Source: Cocos nucifera (lineage: Eukaryota; Streptophyta; Magnoliopsida; Arecales; Arecaceae). Taken from it: DNA of 64,000 nt. Shown piece by piece: positions 34,479 to 45,625 of this stretch. Under the pieces are notes generated by a model. The model searched no databases, was not told the origin of the DNA, and saw only the letters and a list, made by a program, of their open reading frames with translations. A program made the position numbers and the translations under genes. The stretch is from contig QRFJ01004319.1 of the NCBI GenBank assembly GCA_006176705.1, positions 1 through 64,000 on the forward strand, written 5' to 3'. Each line of letters begins with the position of its first letter. Position 1 is the stretch's first letter.

Positions 34479-34600
34479 TATCACACCTCCAAAAATTAGA
34501 TCTGGATCTGATCTGGAGGATCTTCAAAACTCCTTTTGCTATCACACTCCAAAAATCAGATCTGGATCTGATCTGGAGGATCTTCAAAACTCCTTTTGAA
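34479..34600. repeat. 61-bp tandem duplication in E9 LTR
   Basis: The TATCAC...CTCCTTTTG unit occurs twice in a row here and once in every other family A LTR in the window. Confidence 0.8.
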
Positions 34601-34698
34601 GATCTGCAGTCGTCCTTTACAGCAGTGCAACCTTCTTGCTTTTGATCGCCTTCTTTTGATCGCCTTTGGACATTGGAGAGCAAGGAGAGAAGATGTTT

Positions 34699-35538
34699 NN
34701 NNNNNNNNNNNNNNNNNNNNNNNNNNNNNNNNNNNNNNNNNNNNNNNNNNNNNNNNNNNNNNNNNNNNNNNNNNNNNNNNNNNNNNNNNNNNNNNNNNNN
34801 NNNNNNNNNNNNNNNNNNNNNNNNNNNNNNNNNNNNNNNNNNNNNNNNNNNNNNNNNNNNNNNNNNNNNNNNNNNNNNNNNNNNNNNNNNNNNNNNNNNN
34901 NNNNNNNNNNNNNNNNNNNNNNNNNNNNNNNNNNNNNNNNNNNNNNNNNNNNNNNNNNNNNNNNNNNNNNNNNNNNNNNNNNNNNNNNNNNNNNNNNNNN
35001 NNNNNNNNNNNNNNNNNNNNNNNNNNNNNNNNNNNNNNNNNNNNNNNNNNNNNNNNNNNNNNNNNNNNNNNNNNNNNNNNNNNNNNNNNNNNNNNNNNNN
35101 NNNNNNNNNNNNNNNNNNNNNNNNNNNNNNNNNNNNNNNNNNNNNNNNNNNNNNNNNNNNNNNNNNNNNNNNNNNNNNNNNNNNNNNNNNNNNNNNNNNN
35201 NNNNNNNNNNNNNNNNNNNNNNNNNNNNNNNNNNNNNNNNNNNNNNNNNNNNNNNNNNNNNNNNNNNNNNNNNNNNNNNNNNNNNNNNNNNNNNNNNNNN
35301 NNNNNNNNNNNNNNNNNNNNNNNNNNNNNNNNNNNNNNNNNNNNNNNNNNNNNNNNNNNNNNNNNNNNNNNNNNNNNNNNNNNNNNNNNNNNNNNNNNNN
35401 NNNNNNNNNNNNNNNNNNNNNNNNNNNNNNNNNNNNNNNNNNNNNNNNNNNNNNNNNNNNNNNNNNNNNNNNNNNNNNNNNNNNNNNNNNNNNNNNNNNN
35501 NNNNNNNNNNNNNNNNNNNNNNNNNNNNNNNNNNNNNN
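34699..35538. other. Assembly gap (840 N)
   Basis: The bases on each side (GAAGATGTTT and GGCATGGAGG) are directly adjacent in the sister LTR E10 near 43060-43075, where the sequence reads through without extra bases. Frames running through the Ns are meaningless. Confidence 0.95.
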
Positions 35539-35811
35539 GGCATGGAGGAAGAGGGGAGAGGCAGCCTTTGGGGCGTGGGGAACTTTGATCTCAATTCAAT
35601 CACCTTTTATTTGAGTTGGGCACAGGGTCTTATTTATAGACTGACTGTGATCCAACTTCTCTTATTCCCAACCAATCACAACCCTTTGTGAAATCAGATC
35701 TAAATCTGATTGGTGGGAATAGAGTCCCCTGGATTCCTACTTAGAGGGCGCCTAAGACCAGTCAAAGTTGGTTCTTAGGGAGAACTCTAATTGGAATCCA
35801 AAAAGAGAGAT

Positions 35812-35918
35812 GGAGTCCTTGTCCAACAAGGACTCCAAGACTCCTCCAAACTTGGGCTCACGCCACCCTTGGCGTGCGCCCTCCTCCTTGCCAGGTTCTG
35901 GCAGGGGGACAGGCCCCC
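35812..35918. other. Four-hairpin module in E9 LTR
   Basis: H1: GGAGTCCTTGT (35812-35822) with ACAAGGACTCC. H2: CACGCCA (35859-35865) with TGGCGTG, loop CCCT. H3: TGCCAG (35889-35894) with CTGGCA. H4: GGGGG (35904-35908) with CCCCC. All arms are perfect. Confidence 0.85.
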
Positions 35919-37342
35919 ACCAGCTCTCCAATAGGTGCATGACATGTGGTCAAAAGTCAAAGGATCAATGGTCAACGTTTGACCAGTCAAAGGTAGACTT
36001 TTGACCAAAGTCAAAGAACAAGAAATGGCAGGTGACCAAAAATGGCAGGTAATGTCTTACAAATAAGACAACCTTTTCTGACTTGGACAACCTCCAGTCA
36101 GACCATATGAAGGCCTCTGATTTGAGCACAAACTCCTTTGGCTCAGACAGGACAACTTATTTATGATAGCAAAAGAAGAACGTTAGGTTCAATCGAGTGC
36201 TAGCACGATTTCCTTGAACCTAATTGAATCTCATTCAGATCAATTGAACTAGATCAGTTCAATTGATGATCACCAGATTCAAACCCTTGTTTGTGTGACC
36301 CAGTTAGGTTCAGTTCTGTATGGTAATGGGATATGTCATGATCTCTATCATCGACATCATCGAAACTCCTTTCGATGGATCAGAACTCTTCTGATTCGAA
36401 CAGCTAGAATGATCGATCATCTAAATCATTCTAATTGCTCCCAAAATCCACCAGTGACACCTAGCAGTATATGGTGGCAACCCATCAGAGCTGAATGCGA
36501 ACCTCTTGGTGCAGCTACCTGTGTGATTAAGTTCCTTCTATCTTGAGCCCCGATCAGATTAGGGTTAAGGTAAACTCGTCAAACCCTAGTTTCTATCATA
36601 TGATGTAATCATTCGATTCGAGTCCGATGTGAAAATCTAAATAGAAACTCTTTCTATTATTTCACTCTGCCATGGCCATGGACTTCTGGACTTGATTCTC
36701 ATGATCATCATAGGGCTGCTCCTCTACCACCGAGGTAGATAGATTCCATCTTGATGCAATCCAGTTCCTACAATGAACATGCTATAGCCAACATACACCT
36801 CAGGGTTCCGATATGGCTAGGAGATCCGAGTAATGGTGTAGTCAAACTATAACACCCTCAAGGTGAACTGCCGATGCACCTCAGGTCAAAGAACCAGACA
36901 CACTACCACAGCATCGAGTCAGTCATTGACGAGAAGGTAGACTTCCTAATGACTACTCGAGGTGGTCACGCTCAGTGCCCTCATTCTCTAATGAGTATCT
37001 GTACTCTCGCTCTGGTGTCTCCACACCATAGACTCAAGACTCATCTACTAAAGAGAAGCGATTGTACACCAACCTTCCGGAATCAATCACCATCCTCGTG
37101 ATGATCCTATGGTCGGGAGCATTTTATGAGTTAATAATGATTATTCATGTCTTAAATTTTCAACTCTTGAAAATATGAATTATCATTACCATTAACTCAA
37201 AGGATGTATCACAGACACTAAATACACATATGTGATAGAAAATAACCCATTTTATTGATATTAGTCAAAATTATAATTTTGCCCCTAGAAGTGTATTACA
37301 AGTGTCAGCCAATTCTGGCTTCTAGGGCACATATATCTAACA

Positions 37343-37356
37343 ATCTCCCACTTGTC
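37343..37356 (-). other. E9 polypurine tract
   Basis: Minus-strand ACAAGTGGGAGAT, as in E1, next to the 3' LTR. Confidence 0.8.
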
Positions 37357-38388
37357 CTAAAGCCAATTGGCTACAAGTCTAAGTCCCATCTTCTCAAGGT
37401 GGGCTTCGATCTTCTGTTGGCCCAATGGCTTTGTAAGTGGGTCTGCCACATTATCTATGGAGTTGACTCTCTTGACCTCGACGTAACCCTTCTCGAGGTA
37501 ATCACGGATGAGGTGGTATCGCCGCACAATATGCTTGGATTTCTGGTGAGACCTCAGCTCCTTAGCAAGGGCTATGGCGCCATTGTTGTTGCAGTACAGA
37601 GGAATGGCATCTCATGGCATTATTCTGATTTCTGCAGCAAACTTCTTGTTCCAGAATGCTTTCTTCGTAGCTTCTGATGTAGCGATATATTCTACTTCCA
37701 AGGTGGAATCTGCTATCATCATTTGCTTGAAACTCTTCCAACTGACAGCACCATCATTGTACATAAACAGACTCCCAGTTGTTGACTTTCGATCATCTAT
37801 ATCGGACATGCAATTCGAGTCTATGTATCCCTGAACTTGGAGTTCTCCATTACCAAAGACCAACATCATATCCTTAGTTCTTCTTAAGTACTTAAGGATA
37901 CATTTCACAGAAATTCAGTGTTCTTCACTTGGATTTGACTGATATCTGCTTGTGACACTCATAGCATGGGCTATATCCGATCATGTACATAGCATGGCAT
38001 ACATGAGACTCCCTATTAAAGAAGCATAAGGGATCTTGCTCATGCATTCTATTTCCTCAGGTGTGCTGGGGCACATCTTCTTGGAAAGATGAATACCATG
38101 TTTGAAGGGTATTAATCCCCTCTTAGAGTTTTCCATACTAAACCTCTTTAGTACTTTCTCTATGTACATCTTCTATGAAAGTCCTAGCATCCTATTCGGT
38201 CTATCCCTATAGACCTTAATTCCTAGAATAAAGGATGCTTCACCTAGGTCTTTCATGGAGAATTCCTTAGACAACCATAATTTAACTGTTGTCATCATGA
38301 AAATATCATTCCCAATAAGGAGGATGTCATCCACGTATAATACGAGGAAGACAATAGCGCTCCCACTGATCTTTTTGAAAATCTTCAT
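37357..38388 (-). pseudogene. E9 RNase H and distal RT
   Basis: Minus-strand frames: YLRRTKDMMLVFGNGELQVQ and ADSTLEVEYIATSE (37908-37612), KIPYASLIGSLMYAMLCT (38169-37981), and the RT end with VLYVDDILLIGND and FSMKDLGEASFILGIK (38388-38173). It is close to E5 but with fewer frameshifts in RT. It ends abruptly at 38388, where E5-like sequence about 3.1 kb upstream is joined. Confidence 0.85.
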
Positions 38389-40198
38389 GATTAATGATTT
38401 CTAGTGGGTGGTGTGGTCTCACCAACTGACTCATCACCTCACCTAACAGTTATTGGTGATGGGTTAGCCAATGAGTGAACAACTCTTGTTCAATGATTCT
38501 CTAATCATGGTGCACCCAAACTTGGTCTCTAATTCATGAATCTCACCATATCTGGAATATTGATGCACTCATTAGTTAAGTCAGACCCACCATTTGCATA
38601 GACTGGGTTCCTAATTGAGTCTCTCACCGTATCCAAAATATTGAGCCCAACTCATCCTCCAGCCCATAGCATCCAATGCCTAATAGATATGGTTGCATCT
38701 TCCTAGTGCAACTGAGCCACTGTATCCAGCCAAGAACAATCAATCCTGGGAAGGGCCCGCACGTCTACAATGGTGGAAGACTTCAGACTTAATCTTTTCT
38801 TAGGGAGAATTGATTCAGGTCTCATTAAACTAGACTTGTCATAGTCATAACAATTATGACTAACCTAGTGGCATGGGTTAGCTCGGATTATTGACCACCT
38901 CAAATCAGAACTGTGTCAATAGATATGGCCAGATAAGTGAGACCGGTGGAAGGAATATGCCATTAACTCATACAAGAACACATTCAGGTCGAGTAGCTTC
39001 TAATTAAAAATCAGTCGATCGTATGTGCCAAGCTTACCTTAGACACCAAGTTGTTGAGCCAGAACCAATTGGGTTAGCCTACAATCCAGACTCTAACCTC
39101 TGAGCCTAATTAGGTCTTGCTTGATCGTGACTCGATCTTGATCCAGACTTAATCCTATTAGGATGGTCAATTTAAGTATTGTTGATCCCATCTAACCAAC
39201 TCTTAATTCAATTTAATCAACCGCTTAGACCAAATTGAGCTACCCAAGCCTGAACCCATTATTATGAATATATCTTAGATATGAAATTCTCAATTTTAGA
39301 CCTAATTGATATTCCATAAACTTAATTCTTAATTAAGTAGGGTTCATAAACAAAATATGCACAATAAATCCTAGGGTTTCAGGATCTAGAGTTTTGCAGA
39401 AAGTAAGTTTTGGATTTTTGATTAAGGATGAACACGCAGCACCCCTACACATCATAAGAACACCCCATCGATTGGAAAGAGAGGGCGTTTAAACCCTTCT
39501 TCGTTCTTATGAGAAGAGAACTCAAGCGCAAATCTCTATCTGGGAATTGCTCATGACCTCGCCAGCCTTACAACATAGGGGGCTCTAAAGGTCAGGCATT
39601 AAGGCATAATTCCCGGATGGTCAAGAGGAACACCTTAATCAGGAACATGCAATACTATAAAATAGTTTTAGATCTATATCATATATCTCATATACAAATT
39701 AGATCTAATCATGGCATATTTTGCATACATCTCATGTATCGAATCATGCATGTTTTCAGATCTAAATTATCTCATAATAATCTAAAAAATTAGATTTAAA
39801 TTGATCTAATCAAAATAAATTTTAATCTAGATAATTATGTAGAACTATTCTACAACTAGTCTAGACATGCATCTATCATATCTCATATGATATTTAAAAT
39901 TAAATAATTTTTATTTACTATTTTTTAGATATTATTATAATCATTATAATATCAAAAAATAGTAAATAAATAGATCTAAAATATTATTTAATCAGATTAA
40001 ATCAAAAACATGCAAGACTATTTTATAGAACTATTCTATTTTAGAACTAGTCATGCATATTTTCTAATCTTAGATCCAAATCATTTAATTTTAATTTTTT
40101 TGATTTCAGATCTGATCACATCTCATGTGACATCTGAAATCACTTATTTTTTAATTAAAATAAATTTAAAATTAGATCTAAACACTTTTAGAACCTTG
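38389..40198 (-). other. E9 leader
   Basis: Collinear with E5 16170-17911. It keeps the perfect 10-bp inverted repeat TCATAAGAAC (39452-39461) and GTTCTTATGA (39503-39512). It has about 100 bp (39513-39612) that E5 lacks. No coding frame is visible. Confidence 0.8.
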
Positions 40199-40210
40199 GC
40201 TCTAATACCA
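40199..40210 (-). other. E9 primer-binding site
   Basis: Minus-strand TGGTATTAGAGC, identical to that of E5. Confidence 0.85.
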
Positions 40211-40212
40211 GT

Positions 40213-40911
40213 TGAAGGGAAATTCTGATTTCCCAGACCAGGTTCGTTCAGATCTGATCAGATCAAGAGATATATTTCAAAAATTTTTCTCTTTGATATA
40301 GATTAGATCTAAGATGTTTCAGATTTGATTATTATTATTTTAGAAATTAAATAAAATCTAGATAAATTAAATCAAATTTAATTTACCTTGATATGGGTAA
40401 TCCTATTACCCATTGATGATCCTGTATGCAGCGGAAGGTTCTGGATCTAGCCACGCAAGTTCCTAGACTCTACTGATATCCACTCAGGCTAGATCTAGAG
40501 ATCCTCTTCTTCTCTATCATGTCTCCAAAAATTAGATCTGAATTTGATCTGGAGGATCTTCAAAACTCCTTTTGAAGATCAGTAGTCGTCCTTTGCAACA
40601 GTGCAGCCTTCTAGCTTTCAGTCGCCTTTCTTTGATCTGGATTGCACCAACCAAAAATCCAAAACTCCTTTTGGACGTGGAGAGGAAGGGGAGAAGGTGG
40701 TTTGATATGGAGGAAGAGGGGAGAGGCAGCCTTGGGGTGTGGAGAATTGTGATTCAATCATACTTTGAGTTGGGCGTAGGGTCTTATTTATAGACTAAGC
40801 GTGATCCAACTCCTCTTCTTCCCAACCAATCACAACCCTTTGTGAAATCAGATCTAAATCTGATTGGTGGGAATAGAGTCCACTAGATTCCTCCTTAGAG
40901 GGCACCTAAGA
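40213..40911 (-). repeat. E9 5' LTR, truncated
   Basis: The first 699 bp (plus coordinates) of a family A LTR, with TATTTATA at 40785-40792 (TATAAATA on the minus strand). It ends at GGCACCTAAGA, where other LTRs continue CCAGTCAAAG, and is fused to E8 integrase sequence. Confidence 0.88.
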
Positions 40912-40919
40912 TAACATCC

Positions 40920-41806
40920 CTTTGTTTTTCCAGTTTCATCTATCCCAAACCTCCTCAAGATGCTCTTCTCATTAAAGATAACATCCCTACTAATCACTAA
41001 CTTCTATGCCTAAGAGTTCCACAGTAGGTACCCCTTGACTTCTTGTGGATACCCTATGAATATCATTTTTTGAGATTTTGGAACCAATTTACGCCTCTCG
41101 ATTGCCTCCACATATGCATAGGCTGCGCAATCGAAGACTTTTAGGTGGCCAAGCTCCACCTTCTTTCCACTCTAGACCTCTTCTGGAATGCCTCCGTTCA
41201 GCTTATAATGAGGGGACCTATTCACAAGAAAATAATAAAAAATTAGTGCATCACCCTAAAAGGACTTTGGGAGTGATGTCTGTAGTCTCAAACTCCGTAC
41301 CTTCTCGATCAGTGTCCAATTCATCCTCTCCATGATACCATTCTGCTGGAAAGTCATCCTCACCATGTAATAGCGTTTGATGCCATTTTCCTCATAGTAC
41401 CTCCTGAACTCCAAGCTAGTATACTCTCCTCCATTATCCGATCTCAGACACTTTACCTATCTCCCTAACTCCTTCTCTACTTCAGCTCTCCAGGCTCTGA
41501 ATTGGGCAAACATCTTTAACTTTTCTTTGATCATATAAATTCATACCTTCTTTGAGAAATCATCAATGAAAGTAACAAAATATTTTGCCCCACCTCTAGC
41601 TAATACAGGAGCTAGTCCCCACACATTAAAGTGCACTAAATCCAGCACTCCCTCGCTATGCTTGATACTTCTAGCAAACTTCATCCTATGCTGTTTGCCA
41701 AAGATACACGACTTAGAAGGATCTGTGCCCTCCTTCTTCAGGGCTAGGATCATACCTCTTTTTGCTTAGTTCTGTGAGCCCACGGTCACTCATATGACCC
41801 ATCCGA
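40920..41806 (-). pseudogene. E8 integrase, second copy of an 887-bp segment
   Basis: It aligns with 33294-34180 over exactly 887 bp, with roughly 4-7% mismatches in the parts I compared. It encodes the same KSCIFGKQHRMKFARS and LVHFNVWGLAPV stretch (41753-41541). At the point where the left copy meets E9 (CATCCGA), this copy reads on without interruption into the rest of the integrase, so it carries the unoccupied target site. Confidence 0.9.
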
Positions 41807-42575
41807 TAGTGCCACAGTCGATATAAAATCTGCTTCTCCTATGCTGCTGCTAGCACCTCTACACAATCGTTTACCACTGAGCCTTCTATTCTGTAAGGAT
41901 TATTGCTCAGTCATCTACCTCTCATCACCACCAAAGCTTTCTTAAAAATTTTTAGACATGCACTCCCAGCCTGGCTACTAAAAGCATAACCCTGCTCCTC
42001 CAAGTATCCCAAAGAAATCAAATTCTTTTTAAACTTTGGTACATACCCGATATTTGATAATGTATGAATGATTCCATCGTACATCCTCATCCTGATATAG
42101 CCAATTTTAGCTACTTTGCATGGGTGATCATCTCCAAGGCTGACATTTCCACCATTAGCATTCTGGTATGTAGCAAATCACTCTCGATGAGACGTATAGT
42201 AGTGCGAGCATGCTAAATCTAATATCCACTTAGTATCACACTCTGTAGATCCATCTGATACAACTAGCTAGTCTTCTCCATTGCTCATAGAAGTTGTATC
42301 ATCTTTCTTGCTGACCTTCCCTTTTTCTGATCTCAAAAGGGGACAATCTCTCCTCAGGTGTCCAGACTGATGATATTTATAATATTTCAATGTCATCTTC
42401 CTCTGATCACGAGACTTTAACCTGCCCTTGGATTTTTCTCTTGTCTTCTCCTTTGATCTTTCCTATCTTTCGCTCATAGCCAAGATCTCAGACTTAGGGT
42501 CTTCCTTGCAGATCTTCTCCCTTTGCTCATTTGATCTGCGCACACCAACAACCTCTTCATAGTTTAGGGTCTCCT
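41807..42575 (-). pseudogene. E8 integrase zinc region, protease and nucleocapsid
   Basis: On the minus strand: zinc segment LWHYRMGHMSDCGL near 41820, RNLISLG-like KKNLISLGYLEEQGY near 42020, and a protease site WILDLACSHYYTSH near 42215 where W-x-x-D-S/T-G is expected (DLA, probably inactive). The zinc knuckle HQSGHLRRDCPLL is near 42350 with the first two Cys replaced by Tyr. It is cut by E10. Confidence 0.75.
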
Positions 42576-43148
42576 TGAAGGAAAAATCTTGATTTTCCAG
42601 ACCAGGTTCGTTCAGATCTGATCAGATCAAGAGATATATTTCAAAAATTTTTTTCTCTGATCTAGATCAGATCTAAGATATTTTAGATCCAATTATTATT
42701 ATTTTAGAAATTAAATAAAATCTGGATAAATTAAATCAAATTTAATTTACCTTGATATGGGTAATCCTATTACTTGTTGATGATCCTGTATGCAGTGGAA
42801 GGTTCTGGATCTAGCCATGCAAGTGCCTGGCCTCTACCGATATCCACTCGGGCTGGATCTAGAGATCCTCTTCTTCTCTATCACGTCTCCAAAAATCAGA
42901 TCTGGATCTGATCTAGAGGATCTTCAAAACTCCTTTTGAAGATCAGCAGTCGTCCTTTGCAGCAGTGCAGCCTTCTAGCTTTCAGTCGCCTTTCTTTGAT
43001 CTGGATCGCACCAACCAAAAATTCAAAACTCCTTTTGGACGTGGAGAGGAAGGGGAGAAGGTGGTTTGGCATGGAGGAAGAGGGGAGAGGCAGCCTTGGG
43101 GCGTGGGGAATTGTGATTCAATCATACTTTGAGTTGGGCGCAGGGTCT

Positions 43149-43156
43149 TATTTATA
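43149..43156 (-). promoter_or_regulatory. TATA box of E10 LTR
   Basis: TATAAATA on the minus strand, conserved in E9 (40785-40792). Confidence 0.6.
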
Positions 43157-43327
43157 GACTAAGCGTGATCCAACTCCTCTTCTTCCCAACCAATCACAAC
43201 CCTTTGTGAAATCAGATCTAAATCTGATTGGTGGAAATAGAGTCCCCTGGATTCCTCCTTAGAGGGTGCCTAAGACCAGTCAAAGTTGGTTCTTAGGAGA
43301 ACTCTAATTGGAATCCAAAAAGGAGAT

Positions 43328-43433
43328 GGAGTCCCTGTCCAACAGGGACTCCTAGGCGCCTCCAACTTGGGCACATGCCAAGGGTGGCATGCGCCCTCTT
43401 CCTTGCCAGGTTCTGGCAGGGGGACAGGCCCCC
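43328..43433. other. Four-hairpin module in E10 LTR
   Basis: H1: GGAGTCCCTGT (43328-43338) with ACAGGGACTCC. H2: CATGCCA (43374-43380) with TGGCATG, loop AGGG. H3: TGCCAG (43404-43409) with CTGGCA. H4: GGGGG (43419-43423) with CCCCC. H1 and H2 differ from E9 by paired changes. Confidence 0.85.
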
Positions 43434-43463
43434 ACCAGCTCTCCAATAGGTGCATGACATGTG

Positions 43464-43529
43464 GTCAAAAGTCAAAGTATCAATGGTCAACATTTGACCA
43501 GTCAAAGGTAGACTTTTGACCAAAGTCAA
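43464..43529 (-). promoter_or_regulatory. W-box cluster in E10 LTR
   Basis: Seven TTGAC cores in 66 bp: minus strand at 43464, 43471, 43486, 43501 and 43525; plus strand at 43494 and 43516. The 43494 and 43501 cores are near-adjacent in opposite orientation, as are 43516 and 43525. Confidence 0.6.
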
Positions 43530-44859
43530 AGAACAAGAAATGGCAGGTGACCAAAAATGGCAGGTAATGTCTTACAAAATAAGACAACCTTTTCTGACTT
43601 GGACAACCTCCAGTCAGACCATATGAAGGCCTCTGATTGAGCACAAACTCCTTTGGCTCAGTCAGGACAACTTATTTATGATAGCAAAAGAAGAACGTTA
43701 GGTTCAATCGAGTGCTAGCACGATTTCCTTGAACCTAATTGAATCTCATTCAGATCAATTGAACTAGATCAGTTCAATTGATGATCACCAGATTCAAACC
43801 CTTATTTGTGTGACCCAGTTAGGTTCAGTTCTGTATGGTAATGGGATATGTCATGATCTCTATCATTGACATCATCGAAACTCCTTTCGATGGATCAGAA
43901 CTCTTCTGATTCGAACAGCTAGAATGATCGATCATCTAAATCATTCTAATTGCTCCCAAAATCCACCAGTGACACCTAGCAGTATATGGTGGCAACCCAT
44001 CAGAGCTGAATGCGAACCTCTTGGTGCAGCTACCTGTGTGATTAAGTTCTTCTATCTTGAGCCCCGATCAGATTAGGGTTAAGGTAAACTCGTCAAACCC
44101 TAGTTTCTATCATATGATGTAATCATTCGATTCGAGTCCGATGTGAAAATCTAAATAGAAACTCTTTCTATTATTTCACTCTGCCATGGCCATGGACTTC
44201 TGGACTTGATTCTCATGATCATCATAGGGCTGCTCCTCTACCACCGAGGTAGATAGATTCCATCTTGATGCAATCCAGTTCCTACAATGAACATGCTATA
44301 GCCAACATACACCTCAGGATTCCATATGGCTAGGAGATCCGAGTAATGGTGTAGTCAAACTATAACACCCTCAAGGTGAACTGCCGATGCACCTCAGGTC
44401 AAAGAACCAGACACACTATCGTAGCATCGAGTCAGTCATTGACGAGAAGGTAGACTCCCTAATGACTACTCGAGGTGGTCACGCTCAGTGCCCTCGTTCT
44501 CTAACGAGTACCTATACTCTCACTTCGGTGTCTCCACATCGTAGACTCAAGACTCATCTACTAAAGAGAAGCGATTGTACACCAACCTTCCAGATCAATC
44601 ACCATCCTCGTGATGATCCTATGGTCGAGAGCATTTTATGAGTTAATAATGATTATTCATGTCTTAAATTTTCAACTCTTGAAAATATGAATTATCATTA
44701 CCATTAACTCAAAGGATGTATCACAGACACTAAATACACATATGTGATAGAAAATAACCCATTTTATTGATATTAGTGAAAATTATAATTTTACCCCTAG
44801 AAGTGTATTATAAGTGTCAGCCAATTCTGGCTTCTAGGGCAGATATATCTAACACTCCT

Positions 44860-45612
44860 TCCAATAAACTAGAGTTGTTATGAGACCATCATACGAACTT
44901 GAAAGAGAATATAATAGCAGCAATGCCCAATCCTCCTTATCAATCTTCACATCCAAACTCATCACCTCAGAACACACCTAATTGAACTTTTGGATATATG
45001 CAACAAGATCTCCGCCTTCGGGCATCCTCAAACTATACAGTTATTTCTTCAACCATAGCTTGTTCGTCATGTTCTTTCCCATATATGTGTTCTCTAGTCT
45101 CTCCTAAAGCCCCTTTGCCATAGTCTCTGTGCAAACCTCGGGCAAAACCTGATCGGCCAAGCACATCTGAAATGTGCTAAAAGCAATTTTCTCCAGCTCT
45201 TCCAATCCATAGCACTGATCTTTTTCGGCTTTTCTTTTGTCAAGATCTTGTAGATCCTCTACTAAACCAATAAGTTCTTTACTCTTTACTGCCATAGGGT
45301 AAAGTTTGCCTTGCTGTCGAACTTCTCAAAATCCACCTTGAATCCACTTGATTCCATGACTTCAAACAAGTCAAGAATAGATTCCTAACACCCTTCACGA
45401 TCACACACTAGTAAAACTATCCTTCACAGAAGATCTAACTAGCCCTAGATCCTCTTTCCAAATTTTTGTATCATCGTTCCTCCATGTAATCAATCTCCAC
45501 CTCAATCTAGAGACAACCACAAAGCAAACTAAAAGTTTTAGGATAAAACCCGATGCAACAGATCCTGGATGTAGTAAATCCTAGCTGTCTTCCTTCTTTT
45601 CATGCAACACCA
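44860..45612 (-). pseudogene. E8 gag
   Basis: Minus-strand gag. A start near 45357 reads MESSGFKVDFEKFDSKANFT, the usual Tork-type gag N-terminus, then a stop or frameshift, then a 63-codon frame (45295-45104) with EELEKIAFSTFQMCLADQVL. Further C-terminal gag (44860-45100) is broken by stops. Gag was separated from the nucleocapsid by the insertion of E10. Confidence 0.72.
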
Positions 45613-45623
45613 GTCTGATACCA
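45613..45623 (-). other. E8 primer-binding site
   Basis: Minus-strand TGGTATCAGAC, 10/11 to initiator-Met tRNA primer sequence, 2 nt from the LTR end. Confidence 0.78.
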
Positions 45624-45625
45624 AA

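Larger units (their letters stand above)
34181..37342 (-). repeat. E9 3' LTR (contains sequence gap)
   Basis: It starts TGAAGGAAAG and ends ATATATCTAACA, and is very similar to E10. Excluding the 840 Ns it is 2322 bp, about the family length of 2279 plus a 61-bp tandem duplication at 34479-34600. It has the W-box cluster (about 35949-36012) and the hairpin module (35812-35918). Confidence 0.88.
34181..40911 (-). mobile_element. E9: family A copia deletion derivative inside E8
   Basis: Minus-strand element with 3' LTR (34181-37342, containing the assembly gap), polypurine tract, RNase H and the end of RT (to 38388), then a jump directly into the leader (38389-40198), PBS (40199-40210) and a 5' LTR cut short at 40911. 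Aligned with E5, the jump removes about 3.1 kb: most of RT, all of IN, PR and gag. The left target sequence is TCCGA (34176-34180). The right flank is lost because the LTR runs into a duplicate of E8 integrase. Confidence 0.85.
42576..44854 (-). repeat. E10: solo LTR, family A
   Basis: 2279 bp, TGAAGGAAAA to ATATCTAACA, with perfect 5-bp duplication CTCCT (42571-42575 and 44855-44859) and no internal region. It is very similar to the E9 3' LTR, with only scattered differences over the last 1.2 kb. W-box cluster 43464-43529, hairpin module 43328-43433, and TATA (minus TATAAATA) 43149-43156. Confidence 0.95.

Noticed and set aside
34596..35691. Reading frames of more than 300 codons on both strands
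   Set aside because: They run through the N gap and have no real coding content.
37255..37677. 140-codon plus-strand frame
   Set aside because: Exact antisense of E9 RNase H and LTR end; the same shadow occurs at 11987-12307 in E5.
40018..40228. Plus-strand 72-codon frame in the E9 leader
   Set aside because: AT-rich, antisense to the element, and not conserved in E5.
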